A stretch of DNA of 64,000 bases. Source: Phycisphaera sp. (GTDB lineage Bacteria; Planctomycetota; Phycisphaerae; Phycisphaerales; Phycisphaeraceae). The position numbers and the translations under genes are program-made. Shown here piece by piece: positions 43,620 to 53,366 of this stretch (the stretch's first letter is position 1; every line of letters begins with the position of its first letter). A model generated the notes under the pieces. It made no database searches. It worked only from the letters and a program-made list of their open reading frames with translations, and was not told the origin of the DNA. The DNA lies in assembly GCA_016125215.1 (NCBI GenBank), contig WGMF01000015.1, positions 62,001 through 126,000 of the forward strand. The letters are read 5' to 3'.

Positions 43620-44645
43620 TCAGTATTTCAGACCCGCGAGGCGGCGCATCTCGTCGAGCACGTGCGCGTTGGCCAGCGAGTCTTCGCGTGTGACTGCGGG
43701 CCTGGCCCCGTCGAGCACCGCCGCGGCGAAGTCGTCGGCTTCATACGCATACAACGGCCGATCCGCTTCGACGGTGAAGGTCTCCACGCCCCCTTGCCAC
43801 GTCGCCTTGCCCGCGTCCATCTTCGGCGGGGTCATCCGGCCGACGTGGTACACCGCGCCGATCTGCGGCTTCCACGGCACGGGCACCTCGATGTAACCCT
43901 CGTCGCCGCACACGATGGCTGTGTTGTTGGTGTGGACGAGCATGCCGCACGCAAAGCTCGACACGACACCGTTGGTCATCGTGAAATTGCCCGTGGCCAG
44001 GTCGTCGACGCCCGACTCGTGCAGGTGCGCGGTGAGTTGGACACCGGTGTTCGGGTTCACTTCGCCGCCGCTCATCAGTCGGGAAAAATCGACGCAGTAG
44101 CAGCCCACGTCCATGATGCCCCCGCCACAGAGATCGGGCTTGAAGCGGATGTTGGTCCCCGGGTTTTTCGTGCAGAAGCAAAAGCTCGCGCGGATGAGTT
44201 TGACCCGGCCGACCTCGCCGTTGCGGATGTGTTGGAGAATAGCTTTCGTCTGGGGGTGGCTGCGGTACATGAACGCCTCGACGAGCAGACGGTTGTTGCG
44301 CTGGGCCGCGTCGAACATCTCACGGGTCTGTTGCGCAGAACACGCCAGCGGTTTTTCACACAGCACGTGCTTGCCCGCGTTGAGGCACCTGATCGCCCAC
44401 TCGTGGTGCAACGTGTTGGGCAACGAGATGTAGACGGCTTGGACTTCCGTCAATCCCAACAGGGCTTCGTAAGGGGCCAAGGCGTGCGGGACCTTGTGTT
44501 TGTCCGCAAACGCCCGGGCGGATCCTTCTAGACGTGAAGCCACCGCGACGAGCTGCGCGCGGCCGGCTTTACGGATGCCCTGCGCAAACTGCCCCGCGAT
44601 GTTGCCCGTGCCCAGGATGCCCCAGCGTAAAACCTCTCCACTCAT
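43620..44645 (-). CDS. Gfo/Idh/MocA family NAD(P)-dependent oxidoreductase
   Basis: This 341-residue enzyme has an N-terminal Rossmann fold with GILGTGNIAGQFA (residues 9-21) and the family signature CEKPLACSAQQTREMFDAA, where K of EKP is the conserved catalytic lysine. The middle part AFMYRSHPQTKAI and GGGIMDVGCYCVDFSR fit the C-terminal domain. These enzymes oxidise sugars or inositols; the substrate is unknown. It follows the sulfatase gene by 4 bp and is the last gene of a minus-strand group. In planctomycetes this pairing with sulfatases is typical of sulfated-polysaccharide use. Confidence 0.92.
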   Translation of the reverse strand: MSGEVLRWGILGTGNIAGQFAQGIRKAGRAQLVAVASRLEGSARAFADKHKVPHALAPYEALLGLTEVQAVYISLPNTLHHEWAIRCLNAGKHVLCEKPLACSAQQTREMFDAAQRNNRLLVEAFMYRSHPQTKAILQHIRNGEVGRVKLIRASFCFCTKNPGTNIRFKPDLCGGGIMDVGCYCVDFSRLMSGGEVNPNTGVQLTAHLHESGVDDLATGNFTMTNGVVSSFACGMLVHTNNTAIVCGDEGYIEVPVPWKPQIGAVYHVGRMTPPKMDAGKATWQGGVETFTVEADRPLYAYEADDFAAAVLDGARPAVTREDSLANAHVLDEMRRLAGLKY

Positions 44646-44649
44646 CTGT

Positions 44650-46167
44650 TCACAGCTCCAAGCCCAATCGTTCAAATTGCTCCCGCGGCGCGTCGCAGGC
44701 TTTCATCAGCCGTACAAGGTGCCGGACCATATTCTTCTCGACCGCCTCATCGATGATCGGCGAGGTCTGTCCCGGGTCTCTTACAAGGTCAAACAGCAGT
44801 GTCTTGGCTACTTCGGGGTGGCTCTTGATGTTGACCGCCGACGCAAACTTCATCGGTCGCGTGCCCTTGGTGAAAGAGAACGGCTCCGCGAGGCCTTCGA
44901 GGCGGTGCATGTGATTCAGGGGGAAGATTCCGCCGTGACCCGTGGGCATGAAGGTGTATTCGTAGAGCGGCTGGTTGTCTTCGTTGGCCCGCCCGCGCAT
45001 GTAGACGTAGCGCCCATCCGTCACGTTCACCTGTCCGCCGAAGATGCCGAACATCGCCGCCTCACGCACGGGTTTGTCGTCCGCGATCGCTTCGCGCAAC
45101 GGGCAGCCCAACATGTCCGGCGTGCGCTCGACACCGAAGTATTCCAACAGCGTCGGCCCCAGATCGATTGACGGTTGCACGAGCGATTGCCGGCGCATCC
45201 CCGCGATCTCGATGCCCGACTTCCGGGGGCGGGGGTCCCACACGAAGAACGGTGTGTGCGAAACCTCCTCGTAAAACGGCATCCAGCACTTGGCCCAGCA
45301 CCCGTGTTCGCTCAGCAGAAAACCGTGGTCCGTCCACACGATCAGCATCGTGTCGTCCCATAGGTTCAGCTCGTCAAAAATATCCAGCACCCGGCCCATG
45401 TAAACATCGCACATGCTCATCAAGGCCGCGTACTCGCAACGCAGGTGTTCCACCACCTCCGGCGACTCATTGACCGCGGCATAGTTCGGCCAATCGATGA
45501 ACTTCCCGCCCATCCTGCGGTAGCGGTCGTAGTGTTCCGCGTAGAGGTCCTTGTATTTCTGCTGCGAGAAGAACGGCTCGTGCGGGTCGAAAGTCTCGAT
45601 CTGCAGGAACCAGTTGTCCTGTCCGTGGTTTCGACGGATGAAGTCGAGGCCCGCGCCGAACGTCTGGGGCTGCGGCTGGCGGTCCTCTGTGCGCATGATG
45701 GACCGGTTCTTCCAGTCCTGCTTGATCCACTTGTTGTCTGCGCCCTGTCTGCCCACGCACTGGGGTCTTGCGGGATCGCCAACCATCCCGTGCCACGCGT
45801 CGCCCTCTTGGCCACGGAAAAACTCCCACGTCGAGTAGCGGCCGTGATAGGTCATCGCGCCGTCTTCAAAATAGTGGTAGTGGTCGGTGGCCAGGTGCGT
45901 GTAGACGCCGGCTTTCTTGAGCATCTCGGGCACACTGTCGTCGAAGGGTTCGATCGGCCCCCACGAGCGGTGCAAAAAGTTCGGCCGACCGGTGTGCAGG
46001 TCCCGCCGCGCGGGCATGCAGGGCATGGAACAAACATAGCTCCTCTCGAACGTGGCGGTCCGCTGCGCGAGGCGCGCGAAGTTGGGCGCGTGGACGAATG
46101 TCTGCGCGTTGTAGGGCGGGAGCATGTGACGGTTGAGCGAGTCGAACATCACCATCACGGCTTTCAC
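44650..46167 (-). CDS. Type I sulfatase (formylglycine-dependent)
   Basis: This 505-residue enzyme hydrolyses sulfate esters. The formylglycine motif is C50-M-P-A-R54, followed by DLHTGR, as needed for the C-to-formylglycine conversion. Metal ligands include D9 in MFDSLNRHMLPPY and the later TDHGFLLSEHG motif. WFLQIETFDPHEPF and VEHLRCEYAALMSMCD are other landmarks. I see no signal peptide, so it is likely cytoplasmic, unlike many marine sulfatases. It is transcribed after accC (21-bp gap) and before the Gfo/Idh gene. Confidence 0.93.
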   Translation of the reverse strand: MKAVMVMFDSLNRHMLPPYNAQTFVHAPNFARLAQRTATFERSYVCSMPCMPARRDLHTGRPNFLHRSWGPIEPFDDSVPEMLKKAGVYTHLATDHYHYFEDGAMTYHGRYSTWEFFRGQEGDAWHGMVGDPARPQCVGRQGADNKWIKQDWKNRSIMRTEDRQPQPQTFGAGLDFIRRNHGQDNWFLQIETFDPHEPFFSQQKYKDLYAEHYDRYRRMGGKFIDWPNYAAVNESPEVVEHLRCEYAALMSMCDVYMGRVLDIFDELNLWDDTMLIVWTDHGFLLSEHGCWAKCWMPFYEEVSHTPFFVWDPRPRKSGIEIAGMRRQSLVQPSIDLGPTLLEYFGVERTPDMLGCPLREAIADDKPVREAAMFGIFGGQVNVTDGRYVYMRGRANEDNQPLYEYTFMPTGHGGIFPLNHMHRLEGLAEPFSFTKGTRPMKFASAVNIKSHPEVAKTLLFDLVRDPGQTSPIIDEAVEKNMVRHLVRLMKACDAPREQFERLGLEL

Positions 46168-46188
46168 GGCGGGCCTCCCGACATTTTG

Positions 46189-47532
46189 TTATTTGGCCAG
46201 CAGCCGTTCGACGAAGTGGATGTCGATGTCGCTCTTGAGGAAGTTGCCGTTGCGCATCAGGTCGGTGTGCAGGCCGATCGTCGTCTTGATCGGCCCGACA
46301 CGGAACTCGCCTAGCGCCCTGTGCAATGTGCCGATCGCCTCCTCGCGCGTGTCGCGGTGGGCGATGAGCTTGGCAATCATCGAGTCGTAGTTCGGCGGCA
46401 CACGGTAGCCGGTGTAGCAGTGGGTATCCATGCGCACGCCCGGTCCGCCCGGCGGGTCGAAGCGGTCGATCACCCCCGGCGAAGGGATGAAGTTTTTGGT
46501 CGGGTCCTCCGCGTTGATGCGGACCTCGATGGCGTGGCCGGTGCGCTTGATCTGCTTCTGCGTGAAGGGCAGCGCTTCGCCGGCGGCCACGCGGATCTGG
46601 GTCTTGACGATGTCGATGCCGGTGATCAGTTCCGTCACCGGGTGCTCGACCTGCACACGGGTGTTGACCTCCATCAGGTAGAAGTTTTTCTTCTCATCCA
46701 TCAGGAACTCGACGGTGCCTGCCGAGTAATAGCCCGCGGCCTTGCACAGGCGGACCGCCGACTTGCACAGCTCGTCGCGCTTGGCGTCGTCGATCACGGG
46801 GCAGGGGGCCTCTTCGATGAGCTTCTGGTGTCGGCGCTGCATGGTGCAGTCGCGCTCGAACAGGTGTACGACGTTGCCCTTGGTGTCGCCTAGGATCTGC
46901 ACTTCGACGTGTCGGGCGCGCTCGATGAACTTTTCGATGTAAACGGTGGCATCGCCGAAGGCGCCCTCGGCCTCGGCCATCGCGCTCTTGAGGCCCGAGC
47001 GCAGCGACATGTCGTTGTGCGCCACGCGCATCCCGCGCCCGCCGCCGCCCGCCGACGCCTTGACGATCACCGGGTAGCCGATGTCCTTGGCAATCTTGAT
47101 CGCGTCCTCTTCGGATTCGATCTTGCCCTTGCTGCCGGGGCTGGTGGGGACCTTGTGCTTGATGGCCAGTTGCTTGCAGGAGACCTTGCCGCCCAGGGCC
47201 TGCATCGACTCGACCGACGGTCCGATGAACTCGATGTTGCACGATCGACAGACCTCGGCGAAGTGCGCGTTCTCCGCCAGGAAGCCATAACCGGGGTGGA
47301 TCGCGTCGACGTTGGCAACCTCGGCGGCAGAGATGATCCGCGGGATGTTGAGGTAGCTCTCGCTCGACGGCGGCGGGCCGATGCAGATCGCCCAGTCCGC
47401 CATGTGGACGTGTTTGGAATCTTTATCGGCTGTGGAGTAGACCGCGACGGTCTCGATGCCCATCTCGCGGCAGGCGCGGATGATCCGGACAGCGATCTCA
47501 CCTCGGTTGGCAATGAGTATGCGTGAAAACAT
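46189..47532 (-). CDS. accC: Acetyl-CoA carboxylase biotin carboxylase subunit
   Basis: This 447-residue enzyme carboxylates biotin on AccB with ATP and bicarbonate, the first step of fatty acid synthesis. Motifs: [49 protein letters not shown] (glycine-rich ATP loop), [19 protein letters not shown] and [19 protein letters not shown]. Length equals E. coli AccC. accB lies upstream, separated by a 216-bp gap filled by an inverted repeat rather than by the usual few bases. Confidence 0.97.
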   Translation of the reverse strand: MFSRILIANRGEIAVRIIRACREMGIETVAVYSTADKDSKHVHMADWAICIGPPPSSESYLNIPRIISAAEVANVDAIHPGYGFLAENAHFAEVCRSCNIEFIGPSVESMQALGGKVSCKQLAIKHKVPTSPGSKGKIESEEDAIKIAKDIGYPVIVKASAGGGGRGMRVAHNDMSLRSGLKSAMAEAEGAFGDATVYIEKFIERARHVEVQILGDTKGNVVHLFERDCTMQRRHQKLIEEAPCPVIDDAKRDELCKSAVRLCKAAGYYSAGTVEFLMDEKKNFYLMEVNTRVQVEHPVTELITGIDIVKTQIRVAAGEALPFTQKQIKRTGHAIEVRINAEDPTKNFIPSPGVIDRFDPPGGPGVRMDTHCYTGYRVPPNYDSMIAKLIAHRDTREEAIGTLHRALGEFRVGPIKTTIGLHTDLMRNGNFLKSDIDIHFVERLLAK

Positions 47533-47577
47533 GGTGGGGGATTAGCCGGTGGTGATGAGAGGGCAAGAAACCGAATC

Positions 47578-47710
47578 AACCACCGAGACACCGAGGACAC
47601 CGAGAAGAAATTGATATAGATGGATTCTCTCGGTGATCTCGGTGTCTCGGTGGTTCATCTCTTTGATCAGTTATTGGGTCGAATCTGCGTCATCTGCGTA
47701 ATCTGCGGTT
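47578..47710. repeat. Inverted array of CACCGAGGA-type 9-bp repeats between accB and accC
   Basis: Left arm 47578-47605 (AACCACCGAGACACCGAGGA...) and right arm 47626-47655 are nearly perfect reverse complements around a 20-bp spacer. A reverse-oriented TCTGCGTCATCTGCGTAATC tract follows at about 47685-47710. The element splits the accB-accC pair. Confidence 0.8.
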
Positions 47711-47748
47711 CCTGTATCGTCGCGTCCGTTGTGGTGTGGCGGAATGAA

Positions 47749-48228
47749 TCAAGCGGGTTTGATCATATACAGGACCTGGCCGAATTCGACGGCCTGGCCG
47801 TTCTCGACCATGACTTTCTGGATCACGCCCGAGTCCTCGGCTCGGATCTCGTTGAAGACCTTCATGGCTTCGATGATGCAGACGACGGTGTCCGGGCCGA
47901 CGCTGTCGCCGACGGAGACAAAGGGCTTGGCGTCGGGGGAGGCGGCGGTGTAGAAGGTGCCGACCATCGGGCTGGTGATGGCGACGAGGCCCGCATCGGC
48001 GTTGGAAGCGGCCGGGGCGGGGGCGCTGCTACCCGCGTTCGGTGCCGCGGCGGGAACAGCCGTTGGGGCGGGTGCCGCCGGCTGGGGCGCGTAGTGGGTC
48101 ACCACGTTCTGGGGCGATCCGCCGCGTTTGAGTGTGATGCGTTCGTCCTTGTCCTGAAGGTCCAACTCGGTCAGGTCGTTGCTGGCCATCAGCTTGACGA
48201 GGTCTTTGAGCGTTTTGAGGTCGATCAT
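47749..48228 (-). CDS. accB: Biotin carboxyl carrier protein
   Basis: This 159-residue protein carries biotin for acetyl-CoA carboxylase. An N-terminal helical region ([25 protein letters not shown]) is followed by an Ala/Pro linker and the biotinyl domain with [14 protein letters not shown] and the attachment site EAMKVFNEI. The usual residue after AMK is M or L; V is present, with F next where most have M, a modest change. Lysine is intact. It lies 51 bp after the M24 peptidase gene. Confidence 0.96.
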   Translation of the reverse strand: MIDLKTLKDLVKLMASNDLTELDLQDKDERITLKRGGSPQNVVTHYAPQPAAPAPTAVPAAAPNAGSSAPAPAASNADAGLVAITSPMVGTFYTAASPDAKPFVSVGDSVGPDTVVCIIEAMKVFNEIRAEDSGVIQKVMVENGQAVEFGQVLYMIKPA

Positions 48229-48279
48229 GTGTTCGTTCCGCAGACGCCGGGGTTCGACGGGTCCGTTCGAGATTGAATC

Positions 48280-49383
48280 CTAGATGATCGCCCATTCCAG
48301 CGACTTGGGCAAATCGCTGAGCACCCGCTTGCCCTTGGCGGTCACGAGCACGTCGTCTTCGAGTCTCACGCCCCCGACCCCCGGGAGGTAGATGCCCGGC
48401 TCGACAGTCACGACGTGGCCGGGCTCGAGTTCGCCCTTGCTGCGCTGGCCGAACGAGGGTTGTTCGTGGATATCCAGCCCCAGCCCGTGGCCCAGTCCGT
48501 GGCCGAAGCGGTCGCCGTAGCCGGCTTTCTTGATGATGTCACGCGCCGCGGCGTCCACGTCCCTGAGCCTGACCCCCGGGGCGATCTTCTCGATGGCAGC
48601 CACCTGCGCTTCGAGCACGATCTTGTAGATTTCCTTGATCTTGACGGGCATCTTGCCAAAAGCGATCACGCGCGTCATGTCGGAACAATACCCCTTGTAT
48701 TTCGAGCCCCAGTCGACCAGGAGGATGCCGTTCTTCTTGAGCTTCCGGGGGCCGGGGATCGCGTGGGGGATCGAGGCGTTGGCGTCGGCGGCGACAATGG
48801 CGGGGAAGCTCACGCCGTCGGCCCCGAGCACGCGCATGGTGTATTCGAGGTAGGCCGCGACCTCCGACTCGGTCTGGCCCGGCTTGACCCACTTAAGAAG
48901 TTTACGGAAGGCCTCCTGCTGGATCTTCAGGGAGTGCTCGATGTTGCGAACCTCGTCGGGCGTCTTCACCGCGCGCTGGAGGATGATCTTGTCGTCGATG
49001 GGTTTGACGCGGTGCTTGCCGAGTAGCCTGGTCATCGCCCTGTGCAGCGTCATCGACAGGCGCTCCTGCACCGCGAGCTTCTTGATCGAGCTGCGCTTGA
49101 GTTCCGCGTGCAGCGCTTCGATCTGCCCCTTCTTTCGGATGACGGCCCGCACGTGGGGGGCTTCGTGCTCGATCTGCTCCTCGAATCGGCTGTCGCTGAT
49201 GACAGTGACGTTCGACCCGCGCGCGGGCACGAGCATCCAACTGTCGTCGCCGACGAACCCGGTGAGGTAACGGATGTCGCGCGGGTTGATGATGAGCAGC
49301 GCGTCGGCGTGGGCCTTGTGGATGCGCTTACGGAGGTCTTTGAGGCGCTCCGCGAGCACCGGCGGGGTTTTGGATTTAGTCAT
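48280..49383 (-). CDS. M24 family Xaa-Pro peptidase
   Basis: This 367-residue protein has an N-terminal creatinase-like domain (ALLIINPRDIRYLTGFVGDD) and a C-terminal pita-bread metallopeptidase domain. Metal ligands are visible in VDWGSKYKGYCSDMTR (two Asp), GHGLGHGLGLDIHEQ (His), VTVEPGIYLPG (Glu) and GVRLEDDVLV (Glu). It would remove N-terminal residues preceding proline, or act as a general dipeptidase. Placed just ahead of accB, as in many Gram-positive-like orders. ATG 49383 is chosen by homology. Confidence 0.92.
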   Translation of the reverse strand: MTKSKTPPVLAERLKDLRKRIHKAHADALLIINPRDIRYLTGFVGDDSWMLVPARGSNVTVISDSRFEEQIEHEAPHVRAVIRKKGQIEALHAELKRSSIKKLAVQERLSMTLHRAMTRLLGKHRVKPIDDKIILQRAVKTPDEVRNIEHSLKIQQEAFRKLLKWVKPGQTESEVAAYLEYTMRVLGADGVSFPAIVAADANASIPHAIPGPRKLKKNGILLVDWGSKYKGYCSDMTRVIAFGKMPVKIKEIYKIVLEAQVAAIEKIAPGVRLRDVDAAARDIIKKAGYGDRFGHGLGHGLGLDIHEQPSFGQRSKGELEPGHVVTVEPGIYLPGVGGVRLEDDVLVTAKGKRVLSDLPKSLEWAII

Positions 49384-49410
49384 GGCGAAAGTATATCGGG
49401 GGAGATGGGT

Positions 49411-49580
49411 GAACCGCCAAGACGCCAAGGACGCCAAGAACAGAAGTAGACAGGATAACCGGATTGGCTGGATGAACAGGATCAGAGCCTAAACACAGAG
49501 ATATGTTTTCATCCTGTGGGTCCGGACAATCCTGTTATCCGGTCAAGCTCTGCGTCCGCCTTGGCGTCTTGGCGGTTGAT
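49411..49580. repeat. Nested inverted repeat element (GACGCCAAG and GGATAACC families)
   Basis: Order on the plus strand: CCGCCAAGACGCCAAGGACG tract (49411-49440), GGATAACCGG/GGATGAACAGG tract (about 49451-49487), centre with ACACAGAG, reverse-oriented ATCCTGTTATCCGG tract (about 49508-49545), then reverse GCCTTGGCGTCTTGGCGG tract (49551-49576). Thus the two families mirror each other. The right arm stops 2 bp before the SDR stop codon. Confidence 0.8.
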
Positions 49581-49582
49581 CC

Positions 49583-50356
49583 TCAGAGCCTGCGCAGGTG
49601 GAAGCCGCCGTCGACGTTGAGGACCTCGCCGGTCGAGAAGGGTAATAGCCGCTGCGCAATGGCGAGCACGGCACTGGCGATGTCTTCGGGTCGGCCCCAT
49701 CTCTTGATCGGGGTCAGGCCCTGCTCGATCATCGTGTCGTATTTTTCTTTCACACCGCTGGTCATGTCGGTGGCAATCACGCCGGGGCGGACCTCATAGA
49801 CACAAATGCCATGCTCGGCGAGTCGCGCCGCGAAGAGGCTGGTCATCATCGACAACCCCGCCTTGGCGATGCAGTATTCCGCGCGGTTAACGCTGGCGGT
49901 GTAGGCGCTGATGGAGGAGATGTTGACGACCTGCCCCTCGGTGCCCAGTTCGATCATGTGTCTGGCCACGCGCTGGGTTAAAAAGAAAGGCCCGCGCACG
50001 TTGGTGTGCAGGACGTGGTCGTAACTCTCGGTGCCCAGTTCGAGGATATCCGCGCGGACCTTGGGCGCTACGCCGGCGTTGTTCACAAGCAACTCCACCG
50101 CGCCAAACGCCGAGACCGCCGTGTCGAGCAAACGCCCGTGGTCGTCAAGATTGCCCACGTCGGCCTGCACGGTAGTAGCCCGCCCGCCGGCCTGCTCCAC
50201 GAGAGCCGCGCACTCGTTTGCCGCCTGTGCGTTCGAGTTGTAGATGATCGTCACGCTCACGCCCTGCGCACCGAGCGCCACGGCGATCGCCCGACCGATC
50301 CCACGCGAAGCGCCGGTGACCATCGCGTGACGGGGTAGAACGGATGATTCGGGCAT
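49583..50356 (-). CDS. Short-chain dehydrogenase/reductase (FabG-like)
   Basis: This 257-residue Rossmann enzyme has TGASRGIG (residues 14-21), [26 protein letters not shown] with the catalytic Ser, Tyr and Lys, and a C-terminal [13 protein letters not shown]. The closest functional group is 3-oxoacyl-ACP reductase, but substrate assignment from sequence alone is not secure. It stands alone between two repeat elements. Confidence 0.88.
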   Translation of the reverse strand: MPESSVLPRHAMVTGASRGIGRAIAVALGAQGVSVTIIYNSNAQAANECAALVEQAGGRATTVQADVGNLDDHGRLLDTAVSAFGAVELLVNNAGVAPKVRADILELGTESYDHVLHTNVRGPFFLTQRVARHMIELGTEGQVVNISSISAYTASVNRAEYCIAKAGLSMMTSLFAARLAEHGICVYEVRPGVIATDMTSGVKEKYDTMIEQGLTPIKRWGRPEDIASAVLAIAQRLLPFSTGEVLNVDGGFHLRRL

Positions 50357-50369
50357 GGACGCACTCCTG

Positions 50370-50846
50370 ACGCATGAATGAGTTGGACAGGATAACAGGA
50401 TGGGCGGGATTAACCCGATCTGAACCGGGGATTTTCAACACAGAGGACACAGAGGGCACAGAGATGGATACAAGATCCATCAAATATTGAACATGGGTTT
50501 GGATTGTGGGTATTGACTTGGACACCTATCAATATGACTTGAATTGAGAACGCAGGATTCACGGGGCCGGGGAAGAAACCACAGATTGCGCAGATTTCAC
50601 AGATCGATACAGATTTATGAACCAGACTATCGGCCTGGTATCTGCGTCATCTGGGTCATCTGCGGTTTCTGTCTCGAATCCCACGCATTTCTTTGCGCAA
50701 ATATTCTCTCCGGTTACGGTCTTACTGTCAGGTGTTCTGATGATTCGATTCATAAAATCCATCCATGACAATGCGCAGCGCTTGACCTCTCTGCGTTCTC
50801 TGTGACCTCTGTGTTGAATCCGATCCTGTTGATCCCCACAATCCAG
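50370..50846. repeat. Compound repeat region between SDR and hydrolase genes
   Basis: This 490-bp gap contains no gene. From the left: GGACAGGATAACAGGATGGG (about 50378), CAACACAGAGGACACAGAGG (about 50439), ACCACAGATTGCGCAGATTT (about 50578) mirrored by TCTGCGTCATCTGGGTCATC (about 50640-50669), then CTCTGCGTTCTCTGTGACCTC (about 50790) and GATCCTGTTGATCCCCACAA with CCAGTTATCCCGTC at the right end. Outer and inner families thus mirror one another. The right end overlaps the end of the hydrolase gene. Confidence 0.78.
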
Positions 50847-51743
50847 TTATCCCGTCAAAAACATCCGATCCAACTCGCCCATAAACACGGTGATGGCCCC
50901 ATCGAGCACGGGCTGGCGTCGGCGGTAGATCGTCAGGTGCGTGGCACCCGGGACGTTGACGAAGCGGATGTTTTCGCGGCGGGTCTGGGCCACGAGCTGG
51001 TGGGTGTGTTCGGTGGCAGGGAGGTGGCGATCTTTATCACCGGCGGCAATGAGCACGGGCACGTCGATGCGCCTGAACGCGTCGAGTGTGGAGGTGTCGT
51101 CGATGTCGAAGCCCTCCTGCCGGGCCGCTTCCTTGATGCCGCGCATCAGCCAGGCGTGGTCCATCCACGGGGCAAAGAGTTTGCGGAACGACCGCACCGC
51201 GCGGCGCATATCAAAAAATGGCGCCAGCGCGATCACCGCTTGAACACGCTTATCGTCCGGTGCGTGCTGGAGCACGGTCGAGGCCCCGAGCGAGTAGCCG
51301 AAGGTCACGACACGATCACCGATGAGGTTTCTTTTCTGCGCTTCGTCGATCACCGCGGCCAGGTCGTGTTTCTCCCTGTGGCCGAAGGTCACGGCACTGT
51401 GGGAAGACAGGCCGTGGTTCCGCAGGTCCATGAGCAGCACGTCGTGGCCCATGCGCAGCATCATCGCGGCGTGGCGGAGGTGGAACTCCTTGGTCTCGAA
51501 GTAGCCGTGGACGAGCACGACGGCGGGCTTGCGGGTTTGGGCGTTGTCGGTTGAGCGCTGCGCGGGGACGTGGAGGCAGCCGATGTGGGCGTTGTCGAGG
51601 GTCGGCGCGGTGAAGCTCTGTCCGCCCTGCGTCTGTGCCCACAAGCGGACCGGGCCGCGTGCGAGGTTGCCGATCGAGTAGCGCGGCCAGCGGAGCGCCG
51701 CCCTTGCGGTGGCGACGGCCAGGGGGTGGGGTTGGGGCGACAT
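50847..51743 (-). CDS. Alpha/beta hydrolase
   Basis: This 298-residue serine hydrolase has VVLVHGYFETKEFHL (oxyanion region), nucleophile elbow GYSLGAS, an acid in AAGDKDRHLP and the histidine in GATHLTIY. Substrate unknown. Its stop codon TAA (50847-50849) lies inside a GGATAAC-type repeat, and the last residues LTG are coded by the repeat. The N-terminus lacks a clear signal. Confidence 0.88.
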   Translation of the reverse strand: MSPQPHPLAVATARAALRWPRYSIGNLARGPVRLWAQTQGGQSFTAPTLDNAHIGCLHVPAQRSTDNAQTRKPAVVLVHGYFETKEFHLRHAAMMLRMGHDVLLMDLRNHGLSSHSAVTFGHREKHDLAAVIDEAQKRNLIGDRVVTFGYSLGASTVLQHAPDDKRVQAVIALAPFFDMRRAVRSFRKLFAPWMDHAWLMRGIKEAARQEGFDIDDTSTLDAFRRIDVPVLIAAGDKDRHLPATEHTHQLVAQTRRENIRFVNVPGATHLTIYRRRQPVLDGAITVFMGELDRMFLTG

Positions 51744-51891
51744 GCTTTTATTTTATGAAATCGAGTCGTGGTGTCAGGCTTGCTCCGCCGCCCGCAAAGC
51801 GTCATCATATAGCCGCTGCAATGGTGGGCAGCCCCTCGGCTCCGGCTGGGGGATGAGCGTTCACGACATCTTCCGAATCACGAGGTGACCC

Positions 51892-52947
51892 ATGACCATG
51901 AATTTACCCGCGCCGGTGCTGGCGCTCAGTGGCCCCGCGCAGTTTGCCGTGTGGGGACTCATCATCATCGGCATCATCGCGCTGCTGATACTGGCGTCGT
52001 TTGTCTTCCGCGAGCTCAACCTCTGGATCCAGGCCGCCACGTCCGGCGCCCACGTGGGCTTCGGCTCGCTCATCGGCATGCGATTCCGGAAGGTCAATTC
52101 GAGCATCATCGTCCTCTCTCGCATCCAGGCGGTGAAGTCCGGCCTGCACATCACCACCGACCAGCTCGAAACGCACTACCTCGCGCGCGGCCGTGTGCCC
52201 AACGTCATCAACGCCCTGATCGCCGCCAACCGTGCCAAGATCGAACTCGACTGGCAGACGGGCTGTGCCATCGACCTGGCCGGCCGCGATATCCTCGACG
52301 CGGTCCACACCTCCGTGAACCCCAAGGTCATCGATTGCCCCAACCCGGCTTCGGGCAAGACGACCATCGACGCCGTGGCACAAGACGGTATCCAGCTCAA
52401 GGCCCGTGCCCGGGTGACCGTGCGTGCCAACCTGGCACGGCTGATCGGTGGTGCAACCGAAGAGACGATCATCGCGCGTGTCGGCGAGGGCATCGTCACC
52501 ACCATCGGATCGTCCACCTCTCACAAAGCGGTGCTCGAAAACCCCGACCGCATCTCGAAGACGGTGCTGCAGAAGGGCCTCGACGCGGGCACAGCGTTTG
52601 AGATTCTTTCGATTGATATTGCGGACATCGACGTCGGCGAAAACATCGGCGCGAAGCTGCAAGCCGACCAGGCCGAGGCGGACAAGAGGCGATTCCAGGC
52701 CGAGGCTGAAAAGCGCCGCGCGATGGCCGTCGCTCAAGAACAGGAGTTCCAGGCCGAGGTCCAGAAGAACCGCGCGTTGGTCGTGCTGGCCGAAGCGGAA
52801 GTGCCCAAGGCGATGGCCGAGGCGTTCCGCAACGGCAACCTGGGCATCATGGACTACTACCGCATGAAGAACATCCAGAGCGACACGTCGATGCGTACAA
52901 GCATCGCCGGCGGCGGGTCCTCGACGGGTGACAAGACGTCGGGCTGA
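51892..52947 (+). CDS. floA: Flotillin-like protein FloA
   Basis: This 351-residue membrane scaffold protein has one N-terminal membrane segment (about residues 17-40), the family core [62 protein letters not shown] and a long helical C-terminal part rich in Ala, Glu and Lys. FloA (the YqfA/UPF0365 group) forms membrane microdomains with NfeD-type partners; no nfeD lies adjacent here. The start ATG 51892 keeps the standard N-terminus. Confidence 0.93.
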   Translation: MTMNLPAPVLALSGPAQFAVWGLIIIGIIALLILASFVFRELNLWIQAATSGAHVGFGSLIGMRFRKVNSSIIVLSRIQAVKSGLHITTDQLETHYLARGRVPNVINALIAANRAKIELDWQTGCAIDLAGRDILDAVHTSVNPKVIDCPNPASGKTTIDAVAQDGIQLKARARVTVRANLARLIGGATEETIIARVGEGIVTTIGSSTSHKAVLENPDRISKTVLQKGLDAGTAFEILSIDIADIDVGENIGAKLQADQAEADKRRFQAEAEKRRAMAVAQEQEFQAEVQKNRALVVLAEAEVPKAMAEAFRNGNLGIMDYYRMKNIQSDTSMRTSIAGGGSSTGDKTSG

Positions 52948-53366
52948 GTTGTCGAGAGGGGTTTCTAGCGAAGCCCGCGAAGACGCGAAGGGTTTCACGC
53001 GGGGGTCGCGGAGAGCGCGGGGCAAGGCAGGGGAGAGGAGTTTCTCGCCAAGCTCGCCAAGCTCGCCAAGGCGCAAAGATAAGACAAGAAGGGGCTAGGG
53101 TCCAGAGCCTACGGTCTATAATTTACACGTTGAATTAATGAATTTATGGTCTGAGACGACGGTATCCACGACTCTGAGATCATCAATCATCAATCATCAA
53201 TGGTTTTTACTCTGACATCATCCATCATCCATGCTTCTTGGCGTGAACCCCCGGAAGTTTCCCCTGCGTTCCCAACGGCCCCCGCGTGAACCCCCGGAAG
53301 TTCCCCCGGAAGCTCCCCAGTAGCGAACCAAACTGACCCCCGGTATCGACCGATATCTCAAGAGGC
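52948..53366. repeat. 419-bp gap with several short-period repeats and CCCCCGGAAG copies
   Basis: No gene is seen. Contents in order: a CGCGAAGAC-type 9-bp tract (about 52970-53015), three CTCGCCAAG units (about 53044-53075), three ATCATCA heptamers (53179-53199), TCATCCA heptamers (about 53217-53231), then three exact CCCCCGGAAG copies at 53248, 53291 and 53303. The two GTGAACCCCCGGAAGTT copies near 53243 and 53286 form a direct repeat. Confidence 0.75.

Noticed and set aside
50544-50805. Small open frames between the SDR and hydrolase genes
   Set aside because: They consist of repeat tracts translated in frame (9-bp period avoids stops) and have no start signals or coding composition.
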